Part shown: one piece after another, positions 23,031 to 30,576 of the stretch | Layout: each line of letters starts with the position of its first letter | How positions within the stretch are numbered: the first letter of the stretch is position 1 | Assembly (NCBI GenBank): GCA_902761905.1 | Contig: CACWMK010000015.1 | Location: 1 to 47,265 of the forward strand | Direction of reading: 5' to 3' | Length of the DNA stretch: 47,265 bases | From: an uncultured Prevotellaceae bacterium | GTDB taxonomy: Bacteria > Bacteroidota > Bacteroidia > Bacteroidales > Bacteroidaceae | Made by a program: the position numbers and the translations under genes | Notes under the pieces: model-generated | What the model saw: only the letters and a program-made list of their open reading frames with translations | Told to the model about the DNA's origin: nothing | Database searches by the model: none

Positions 23031-24244
23031 TTACCCTTTAACGTGGTCAGTCCCTGTATGCCATCAGGGTTGTAAATATAAAACCTGGCATCGCTCTCTT
23101 GCATCCATAGATTGCCCATCGAGTCGAAGAATATACGGCCTACATAAGACACCTTTTTTGTATTAGGGTCAGTATAGCCATACTTATCTGTATAGTGGAT
23201 GCCGGTATCCAGTTCCTTCGATATTTTTGGTGTACCAGTCATATCCTTGTTGTCCCACTCGTAAATATGTTTCTCATAGTGGTCGGTCAGCGCAAATACG
23301 CGTTTCCCATTGCATACAACCTTAGTAAACTTCTTGTTCTCACCAGGCAGACAGTATACTTCTTGGAACTTCAAGTCGGCTACGGCTTTCGACTTCAGCA
23401 CCTGCTCGCCGATGGCCACGTAGACAGTTGTGTCGGCTGCGTCGTACCATATAGAACAGAAGTCACCTCCAGCACCATTGTCAATCTTGTTACCTCTTGT
23501 CACCTTCAAACCCTCACGATTCTTTGGACTTCCTGTATCGGGCGTCACATTCGGATTTCTTCCACCCGTGAATATTTCTGAATAGTCCGTGCCTATCAGC
23601 AGTCCATCGTCTGTAACAATTGCTCCAATTGTGGTAGAGCTGATACCCACACGCATCACTTGCTTTTTCTCCAGATCGTAAAGTATTGGCGAGTCGCCAT
23701 AGAAGAACAGATAGCGTCCGTTGGGCGATGTAATTATGTTGCTGCCTCGGTTGCCATAACTCAGGAATCCTTTATCGTTCTGCGGAAATACAAGTTCTGA
23801 TGTATTCACGTCAGTTCCATTAAACAGAGCTATACCTTTGTCCTCCAGTCGCATATAGATGTTCTTACCATCACTGCCTGCGCTGCATATCTTGGTACGA
23901 GCACGCTTCTTTTTGGGCACCACAAGTTTCACTTCGCCTGTTTTCTTGTTAACAGCACGCAGGGCATTCGACGAGCCACTGGGATAGTCGAGGAAATAGA
24001 TATACTCCTCGTCTTCAAACGGATTATTATCGTTAATCCATTCGTCGAACTCCAGGATAGCAAAGTTGTTGTTTACTTTTTCCGCAGGTTTCTTTGCAGC
24101 AGGCTTTGCAGCTTGTCTAGCAGCAGGTTTGGCGGTTGGTTTGCGTTTAGCCTGAGCTGATGCCGTCTGTACACACAATACCACGCCCGCTAAGACAGCT
24201 ATCGCCATAAAAGCCAATTTGGATAGGTTTCTCTTCATAATCAA
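22994..24244 (-). CDS. Exported propeller-like protein, unknown function
   Basis: 416 residues. The signal peptide ends QTASA (about 30), followed by a basic Lys/Pro/Ala linker to about 56 (KRKPTAKPAARQAAKPAAKK) that may contact peptidoglycan or outer-membrane surfaces. The remainder has repeated short strand motifs with Asp-Gly turns (YIYFLDYPSGSSNALRAVNKKTGE, GRYLFFYGDSPILYDLEKK, VFALTDHYEKHIYEWDN, GNLWMQESDARFYIYNPDG), the look of a beta-propeller. It is the first gene of a pair with murQ. Three palindromes lie in its upstream region. Confidence 0.7.
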   Translation of the reverse strand: MIMKRNLSKLAFMAIAVLAGVVLCVQTASAQAKRKPTAKPAARQAAKPAAKKPAEKVNNNFAILEFDEWINDNNPFEDEEYIYFLDYPSGSSNALRAVNKKTGEVKLVVPKKKRARTKICSAGSDGKNIYMRLEDKGIALFNGTDVNTSELVFPQNDKGFLSYGNRGSNIITSPNGRYLFFYGDSPILYDLEKKQVMRVGISSTTIGAIVTDDGLLIGTDYSEIFTGGRNPNVTPDTGSPKNREGLKVTRGNKIDNGAGGDFCSIWYDAADTTVYVAIGEQVLKSKAVADLKFQEVYCLPGENKKFTKVVCNGKRVFALTDHYEKHIYEWDNKDMTGTPKISKELDTGIHYTDKYGYTDPNTKKVSYVGRIFFDSMGNLWMQESDARFYIYNPDGIQGLTTLKGKWTKNELPKEED

Positions 24245-24273
24245 TATAGTTTTAATTGGTTTAATCGATTATG

Positions 24274-24281
24274 CAAATATA
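24274..24281 (-). promoter_or_regulatory. Probable -7 box of the propeller protein-murQ pair
   Basis: TATATTTG on the - strand, 29 bases before the ATG at 24244. No TTTG is seen 19-20 bases upstream. An activator acting from the palindromes at 24351-24411 could replace it, but that is inference. Confidence 0.5.
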
Positions 24282-24350
24282 CACAAAATACTTATATCAT
24301 AGTCCTCTTCCGCCTGTTTTTTATAATAATTTGGCTTAATGCCGATTTTT

Positions 24351-24411
24351 GTTCCCACGTTGGGAACATAATATTCCCTCGTTGGGAATGAATCGTTCCC
24401 ACGTTGGGAAT
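24351..24411. repeat. Three 17-bp palindromes at exact 22-bp spacing
   Basis: GTTCCCACGTTGGGAAC (24351-24367), ATTCCCTCGTTGGGAAT (24373-24389) and GTTCCCACGTTGGGAAT (24395-24411) share the dyad TTCCC-N5-GGGAA. Starts are 22 bases apart, about two helical turns. They lie between the stop of the histidine kinase gene (24428) and the -7 box of the propeller gene. They may be operator sites for a dimeric regulator, or a small interspersed palindromic repeat. Confidence 0.9.
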
Positions 24412-24427
24412 AAACTTCAAGAATAGT

Positions 24428-27400
24428 TTATAGCGGTAACGTCATCACGAAGCGGGCGCCACTGGTATAGGCAGTATCCAGAACCACATCGCCACCCAAG
24501 CGACGGGCAAACGAACGGGCAACCGTAAGTCCGATACCAGTACCCTCGTAATACTCATCAAGTTGCACAAACTCATCGAAAATAATCTCAGCCGCTTCTG
24601 CTGGCACGCCTATACCTGTATCTTCTACAGCCAGACAAAGATAATTCTGAGTACGCCCAACAGAAAGCGTAACCTTCTGTTTTACAGTAGGTTTATTATT
24701 ACCAACATTAGCCGGGCGTGTAAACTTACCAGCATTATCGAGTATCATAGCCAAAGCACGCGAAGCAGCACTCTCGTTGGTGGTTATCATAAGCGTTTCT
24801 ACCTCAGGCTGTATCTGCATGTCGAACTCTACGTGCGCCAACTCGGTTATACCGCTGGCATCGGCAGCCTTGGCGGCTAATTGTATGGCCAATACTTGGT
24901 CTGTGCGCTCTATTACGGTCTGACTGTTGGCGTCGCTAAGTTCTATCATCTTGTTAACCAAGTCGGTAATGCGACCTGTGTTCTCGATTATCTTCTGGTT
25001 TACATCCTTGCGTGTAGCATCATCCAGGTCCATATCTGGCATCGTGATAATCTGGGTAAAGCCGCTCAGGATGTTGAGTGGAGTACGGATTTCGTGGCTG
25101 ACCTGACGGATAAAGTTTGACTTCATCTTCGACGACTCCTCTGCCCTCTCGTTGGCTATCATAAGCTTCTTATAGCTTACCTCAAGTTCAGCGTGAGCCT
25201 TACGTAGTCGGCGATACAGCTCATGCAACACACCAATGAATGTGATTAGAAACAGAAAACCGACACCAATACCTATCATGCGTTGCTGGTTGATGTCTGC
25301 CTTTTGCTGTGCTATCTGCGCCTCTTTCTGCTGGGTCTCATAGATAACGGCAAGCTCTTCGGCATCGCTACGGTGCTGATACTCCTTTACAGAGTCGAGC
25401 AGATTAATAATCTGTCCGGCTCGTTGCAGGGCTTCTTCCTTGCGACCTGTATTTATCAGAGCCTTGAAAGTGATGGCAGGACTCTCTATCAGATAGTCGA
25501 TGGTAGGCGGGATGCCTGATGCCTGCTCGGCAGAGTCAATACGAAGCTGTATGTCGAGTAGTTTCTGCCATTGTTCTGTCACCTCAAGATAGTAGGCCTG
25601 ATTATATATACCGGTGAAAGTCTTTGCGTATGGCAACGCCAGATAGTTCTGATAGGCCACATCAGCCTCTTCCTTGCGACCTGTTTTGGCATAGATTACA
25701 GCTTTGTTGCATAGCAGTCTGGCTAGATAGTTACCATAGTTGTTGGTAGTCGCATTGGTGGCGGCATAGCGCTCTAGCGACTGCTCCATCATGCTTATCC
25801 ACGGTTCAACAATATCAAACTCGTGGCGGTTGAGATATCCGTTTATGATGTTTGATGCTATCATCAGACAACTCTCCTGCAAGTCGCTGTTAAGAGGATA
25901 TGTCAGAGCCAACTCTTCGGATTGTTTTCTTACCTGGTCAAATGTCTTTGCTGCCTCGTCGGCATGGTTAAGTTTCAGCTGACTTGAACCAATTTGCATC
26001 AGCAGATTGTTGGCCATGTCGCGACCTACTATCGTTGTGTCCTTGCTGGCCAACTGATAACCCTGTGTGGCGGCAGCCAAGGATTCTTGCAGGTTGTTGA
26101 TATTAGAATAACTGGTGTGCAACCCCACAAACGAAGCATAATATTTGCTTGAACTGATATGCAGCAATGCATCGCTTGCTATCGCCTTTTTATAATAGAT
26201 AACTGCCGAGCGGAATTGGTCAGAATCAAAATACCTTTCAGCACGGAAATAGTCGAGCTCGCATGTGGCCATTGTTCCCAGCAACTCTATACTGTCGAGC
26301 AACTGAAAATACACTTCATTACTTTCACCCTCAGCATCTAATATAGAATTGATAGCCCTATCATGCTTAGATAGTTTTGCGTTTTGCTTGACCGACGTAT
26401 TACTACGTTGCTGCTCGGATTGACACGAGGTTAGGATAAAAGCAAAGGCCGCAAGGCACACGGCCAGTTTACTGCGATATCTACGCAGCAAGCGCCAGAA
26501 TGGTACGATCATAAGTATGATTGTTAATAATATGAATGGCATAAACACACAGAGCAAACGCAGATAGTTGTTTAGTATCACAACATCTGGACAAACCATA
26601 GCAAGACTCCACCCCGTCTGGCGGAATGGCATATAGAATACGTGACTCTTAAGTCCATCGAGTTTTAACTCCCTATACCCCGTCTCACCGTCAACCATAG
26701 CACGTCCCAGAGCCATCAGAGCCGTATCACGACGCTCTTGGCAAGGCGTAAATATCGTCTCATAAAGCAGTTTAGTTGTGTCTGGATGTACAATATAAGA
26801 GCCTCCGCGACCTATTAGCATACAATACGAACGGGGCATAGGACACTGAGCCAGCACAAGGTTTGACAACCACTTAAGTGGAACATCGGCCGACAACACA
26901 CCAACAGACTTTCCATCGGAGTTGTAAATAGGTTGGCAGTAAGATGTCATTACCTCATTTACCTGGATACCAGTAGCGCTGGCATCCTCGAATGGTTCAA
27001 TCCAGTATTTGCGGTCTAGCTGGTGTGGTATCAGATACCAGTCCATATAGAAGTACTGATAACCATCATTTCCCTCCTGTTCTGTCTGTATAGTTCCGTT
27101 GTTGTTATACGAATAGGCCGAGAAGTATTGACCTTTCTGCTTAAAGAAATAAGGTTCGAACGCTATGCTACACCCCTTCATATCAGGATGCTCTGCCAAC
27201 AGTTTGCGACTGAAGTCGAACATCAGTTCTGGATTGTCAAGATTCTGCTCAATCAATGGCAGCAGACTATCTACAGCAGCCTCTGTCTGATGCAGTCGCA
27301 TATCGGCATTATTCATCACGCGTTCGAGCGACTGCACAGCATCGCCCATAGCATTCTGCTGGATATATAGGCGACTATAATGAAGAGTAAACAACATAGC

Positions 27401-27487
27401 AATCAAGAGAACAGCCCCCAGAATGGCAAACTTCCACTGGTGGCACATATAAAACTCCTTGAATCTGCTATACCTCTCCCTACTCAT
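24428..27487 (-). CDS. Double-sensor histidine kinase (Cache-like domain + TPR-type domain)
   Basis: 1019 residues. Membrane helix 20-38, then a periplasmic Cache-like sensor (about 45-305; MTSYCQPIYNSDGKSVGVLSADV and YIVHPD are Cache-type motifs), then helix 309-331. Eight residues later begins what looks like a complete lipoprotein signal: basic RRYRSK, hydrophobic LAVCLAAFAFI and lipobox LTSC (Cys355). Residues 380-720 are TPR-like helices and a coiled coil. Helix 737-757 leads to HisKA with His798 (QVSHEIRTP) and an ATPase with N-box ILDNAGKF (915-922), EDTGIGV (955-961) and GTGIGL (982-987). No receiver domain. The start overlaps the binding-protein gene by 4 bases. It looks like a fusion of two receptors. 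Confidence 0.85.
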   Translation of the reverse strand: MSRERYSRFKEFYMCHQWKFAILGAVLLIAMLFTLHYSRLYIQQNAMGDAVQSLERVMNNADMRLHQTEAAVDSLLPLIEQNLDNPELMFDFSRKLLAEHPDMKGCSIAFEPYFFKQKGQYFSAYSYNNNGTIQTEQEGNDGYQYFYMDWYLIPHQLDRKYWIEPFEDASATGIQVNEVMTSYCQPIYNSDGKSVGVLSADVPLKWLSNLVLAQCPMPRSYCMLIGRGGSYIVHPDTTKLLYETIFTPCQERRDTALMALGRAMVDGETGYRELKLDGLKSHVFYMPFRQTGWSLAMVCPDVVILNNYLRLLCVFMPFILLTIILMIVPFWRLLRRYRSKLAVCLAAFAFILTSCQSEQQRSNTSVKQNAKLSKHDRAINSILDAEGESNEVYFQLLDSIELLGTMATCELDYFRAERYFDSDQFRSAVIYYKKAIASDALLHISSSKYYASFVGLHTSYSNINNLQESLAAATQGYQLASKDTTIVGRDMANNLLMQIGSSQLKLNHADEAAKTFDQVRKQSEELALTYPLNSDLQESCLMIASNIINGYLNRHEFDIVEPWISMMEQSLERYAATNATTNNYGNYLARLLCNKAVIYAKTGRKEEADVAYQNYLALPYAKTFTGIYNQAYYLEVTEQWQKLLDIQLRIDSAEQASGIPPTIDYLIESPAITFKALINTGRKEEALQRAGQIINLLDSVKEYQHRSDAEELAVIYETQQKEAQIAQQKADINQQRMIGIGVGFLFLITFIGVLHELYRRLRKAHAELEVSYKKLMIANERAEESSKMKSNFIRQVSHEIRTPLNILSGFTQIITMPDMDLDDATRKDVNQKIIENTGRITDLVNKMIELSDANSQTVIERTDQVLAIQLAAKAADASGITELAHVEFDMQIQPEVETLMITTNESAASRALAMILDNAGKFTRPANVGNNKPTVKQKVTLSVGRTQNYLCLAVEDTGIGVPAEAAEIIFDEFVQLDEYYEGTGIGLTVARSFARRLGGDVVLDTAYTSGARFVMTLPL

Positions 27488-28434
27488 AGTCCCATCAGTT
27501 CCTTATATGTCACTTCGCGCTTCAGCATACCGCTCTCAAGCATCAGCTGACTTGCCTTTTTCACCATATCCGGTCGCACGCGGAATTCGCGGCGCTTAGA
27601 TTCTCTGTCAACCTGCTGTCGCAGCACCTCCTCAAGCATAAGTTTCTGCATCACCCTATTGGTATGTGACTTGTGCTTATTAACGTATTTCATCACTATC
27701 TGCAGAGCCTCATCAGGATGAGCGGCTACCCACTCCCACCCTCTGCGGCTGGCTGCAGCAAACTTTGCCACCTCGGCACGATGAGCAAGGAAGTAGTCGC
27801 GCTTAACATAAACGCCGTTTTCCTGAATGTTGTAATCGTGCTCGCTAAAGCGATATATGCTCTCCTCGCTCATACGGAAGCCTGCCTGTTTAAGCAGACA
27901 AAACTCGTTGTAGCTTACCACCATAGTTGCATCAACTGCACCCGACAGGAACACATTTATATCACTGGTAAAACGCACCCACTGGAAGTTCATACCCTCG
28001 CGCTTGCTCATTATATAAGTAAGGTAGTTAGGGTCAGCATTGAATATGCCCACCTTCTTTCCCTTCATCTGTAGCGGATTTATGCCCCAACGCGATACCA
28101 GAATGTTGCTGCTGTTCATCGAGTCTTGGAAGATGTTGACCAAAGGAGTGCCTTGGGCGATAAAGTCCATAGCCGACATCATCGAAAACATAGCAGCATC
28201 GCACTGGTCGGTCTTTAGTCGATTTGATGCTGAACTGGTGAGAGATGGATGCTGAATGACCACATCCAGCCCAAGCTCCTTATAGAAGCCCTTCTCCTTA
28301 GCCACATAATAGCCAGCAAACTGCGCCTGAGCGGTCCAGATTGTAGTAAACACAAACTTTTCGCCCCAAGCCGGTGCTGCAACCAACAATATTGCGGCAC
28401 ACACGATAGCTATGCGATGGATAAAATGAGTCAT
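27484..28434 (-). CDS. NMT1/THI5-like periplasmic substrate-binding protein
   Basis: The ATG at 28434 gives 316 residues with a signal peptide (MTHFIHRIAIVCAAILLV, cleavage near AWGEKF). An upstream in-frame ATG at 28494 was rejected because it precedes the -7 box. The mature part reads FTTIWTAQAQFAGYYVAKEKGFYKELGLDV, the NMT1/THI5 pattern of ABC-type binding proteins for pyrimidine-like or sulfonate-like ligands. No permease or ATPase gene is adjacent. The stop overlaps the kinase start (ATGA). The protein therefore probably delivers a ligand signal to the kinase instead of feeding a transporter; the ligand cannot be named. Confidence 0.85.
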   Translation of the reverse strand: MTHFIHRIAIVCAAILLVAAPAWGEKFVFTTIWTAQAQFAGYYVAKEKGFYKELGLDVVIQHPSLTSSASNRLKTDQCDAAMFSMMSAMDFIAQGTPLVNIFQDSMNSSNILVSRWGINPLQMKGKKVGIFNADPNYLTYIMSKREGMNFQWVRFTSDINVFLSGAVDATMVVSYNEFCLLKQAGFRMSEESIYRFSEHDYNIQENGVYVKRDYFLAHRAEVAKFAAASRRGWEWVAAHPDEALQIVMKYVNKHKSHTNRVMQKLMLEEVLRQQVDRESKRREFRVRPDMVKKASQLMLESGMLKREVTYKELMGL

Positions 28435-28463
28435 TTTTCCTATCTCTCTCTTCTTTTCGGCTG

Positions 28464-28471
28464 CAAAGATA
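28464..28471 (-). promoter_or_regulatory. -7 box of the binding protein-kinase operon
   Basis: TATCTTTG on the - strand, 29 bases before the ATG at 28434. At the expected upstream place (28492-28495) the sequence is CTTG, a one-base departure from TTTG. Confidence 0.6.
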
Positions 28472-28502
28472 CAAAAATACATTAAATACAACAAGCATTT
28501 AT

Positions 28503-28541
28503 GAAAAAAACGCTGGTCGTCTCTCGACGGCCAGTGTTTTT
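28503..28541 (-). terminator. Rho-independent terminator after susCD
   Basis: ACGCTGGTCGTC (28510-28521) pairs with GACGGCCAGTGT (28526-28537), with two G-U-type pairs. On the - strand it is followed by a run of seven T (28510-28504) and preceded by a run of A. It ends the susC-susD transcript just before the binding protein-kinase promoter. Confidence 0.88.
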
Positions 28542-28600
28542 TTAAAGACGTAACGTTGTTCTTTTGCGAACAATCTAACTAACTATTATCAACTATTAAA

Positions 28601-30550
28601 TTAATTTCTGTAAGCAGGATTTTGATAAGCATCCTTCTCCTCCTTTGAAATCATCAGACCATCAATCTGCCCCTGTGGGATAGGACGCAGGTAATAACCT
28701 GCAGGGATGTCGCGAGTGAAAGTCTCCAGATCCTTATCTGTATAACCGCTACCAGCAATGTGGTAAGTACCTGCACGCTCAGCCCATTTCTGTGTGCGAA
28801 CAAGGTCGAACCAACGATAACCCTCGCCCCAGAACTCACGGCTGCGCTCATCGAGAATGAAGTCGATAGTGATTTCTGCAGGAGTAGCTGCCAGCATTTC
28901 TGCACTGTGATCGGCAACGAGTTCAGCACGATTGTTTACGCAGTAGGTCTGTTTACCAGCACGAGCACGCAGCACGTTAACCATCTCCTTGGCATCAGCC
29001 TGCTTGCCCAATTTAACAGCAGCCTCAGCAGCAATTAGGTAGAATTCAGAGAATTTGGCAACGTTCCAAGGACGTGGGCTACCACCGTTAACCTTAGAAC
29101 CAAGACCGCCATCGTTATCGGTACGATAGATACCTATCTTCCAGTTACATGGATACTTCTTACGGCTGATGTGGTTGACAGCTACTACAAAGTCAGCACG
29201 TCCATCCATCTCGCCGAAACCAAGCTTACCATCGGCTCCTGTATAATTGATGTTTGCGTCCTCGCTTTCTGGAACCCAAGTGAAGTAAGCCTCGTTTGGC
29301 TTAACCTGCAATCCATTAGCGCCAATAACATAAGGAGCAGTATTACCAGCCTTATCCCAGTTAGTGAAATAGCTCAGTGTAAATGTAGCATCGTAGCGAG
29401 AGTCAATAGCCTTAACAGCATCTTCCCAAACACCACCCTCGATGAAAGCATCAGCAACAGGAGCCATACGTGTCCAAGGACGTCCGAGACCCTGAACTGC
29501 CTCACGCTGAACGGGGTTAATACTATTGCCCGAAGGATCCTTGGCAATCATTTCTGTGTAGTTCCAAGTCTCCATCCAGTAAGCGAAGTTCTCAGGAGAA
29601 CCACCGCTACCCCAACCGTAACCTACACCACCGTTACCAAACTTCTCGTCCTCATCATGGTCAGCATAGAGCATAATCTCAGAGTTGCGATCGTTTGTAG
29701 CAACGTTTACATCATAGAATGTAGGCTGCAGAGCGTATGGGCCAGGATTGTTGATGGCCGTTTTGGCTGTTTCATAAGCCAGCGAGAAATACTCGTTAGC
29801 TTTGTTTGATTCGCGTGTGCACTCAGGATAAGTTGGGATGTTGTTAGGATTCTCCAACCACCAAGCGTATGTAAGATATGCCTTAGAGAGGTACAAACGA
29901 GCCAGGTTCTTGGTTGCAGTACCTGTGAGACGTGGATTCTCAGGAAGATCAGCCACAGCCTTTTTGAGATCGCTGAAGATTGCTTCATAAACCTCAGGAA
30001 CAGTGTTACGTACAGAAGTACGAACAGTAGATGTGTTGAACTTCAGTTCGCCAGCACCAAGATCCAGTGGCACACCACCGTAGGTCTGAACCAGGATAAA
30101 GTAGTCGAATGCACGGAAGAAGTAAGCCTCAGCCAGCAGAGCATCGTCGATGCCTGCAGCAGCACCATTCTCGATAATACCACTAGCAGTATTGATGTTG
30201 GCAAAAGCTGCGTCCCAACATCCACCTGCAATACTATTAGATGGAGTCATCTGTCCAACGCCAGAGAGGTCGGCATCTTTAAAGTTACCATCGGCACTCT
30301 GAGCATAAGTGTACTCGTCGGTACCTGTCTCAAGGCTGTTAAGATAATAGCCATTGCCATAGAAAAAGCGCAAGTGCGCATAGAGTGAGGTCAAACCTCC
30401 TTCGATACCAGCCTTCGTGGTGAAGAATGTTGGGTCAAACTGGCTGCGTGGCTGCTCGTCGAGCACATTACCACAAGAGGTGAATGTTGTGGAAAGACCA
30501 CAGCAAACAAGACCCGCAGCAAGAATATATTTGATACTTTTAGTTTTCAT
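28601..30550 (-). CDS. SusD/RagB-family nutrient-binding lipoprotein
   Basis: 649 residues. Lipobox TFTSC (Cys about 26), then NVLDEQPRSQFDPTFFTTKAGIEGGLTSLYAHLR, the typical SusD opening. TPR-like helices surround the middle (LLAEAYFFRAFDYFILVQTYGGVPLD is a strong family signature). The end carries RSREFWGEGYRWFDLVRTQKW and YYLRPIPQGQID, also family hallmarks. SusD caps the SusC channel at the cell surface and captures oligosaccharides or other polymers; the ligand is not deducible. It lies 26 bases after susC. Confidence 0.97.
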   Translation of the reverse strand: MKTKSIKYILAAGLVCCGLSTTFTSCGNVLDEQPRSQFDPTFFTTKAGIEGGLTSLYAHLRFFYGNGYYLNSLETGTDEYTYAQSADGNFKDADLSGVGQMTPSNSIAGGCWDAAFANINTASGIIENGAAAGIDDALLAEAYFFRAFDYFILVQTYGGVPLDLGAGELKFNTSTVRTSVRNTVPEVYEAIFSDLKKAVADLPENPRLTGTATKNLARLYLSKAYLTYAWWLENPNNIPTYPECTRESNKANEYFSLAYETAKTAINNPGPYALQPTFYDVNVATNDRNSEIMLYADHDEDEKFGNGGVGYGWGSGGSPENFAYWMETWNYTEMIAKDPSGNSINPVQREAVQGLGRPWTRMAPVADAFIEGGVWEDAVKAIDSRYDATFTLSYFTNWDKAGNTAPYVIGANGLQVKPNEAYFTWVPESEDANINYTGADGKLGFGEMDGRADFVVAVNHISRKKYPCNWKIGIYRTDNDGGLGSKVNGGSPRPWNVAKFSEFYLIAAEAAVKLGKQADAKEMVNVLRARAGKQTYCVNNRAELVADHSAEMLAATPAEITIDFILDERSREFWGEGYRWFDLVRTQKWAERAGTYHIAGSGYTDKDLETFTRDIPAGYYLRPIPQGQIDGLMISKEEKDAYQNPAYRN

Positions 30551-30576
30551 AACTCTTAATTCTTTAATGGATTAAA

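Noticed and set aside
24351-24411. CRISPR array
   Set aside because: Only three short palindromic units with 5-base gaps; no spacers of 25-40 bases and no cas genes in the window.
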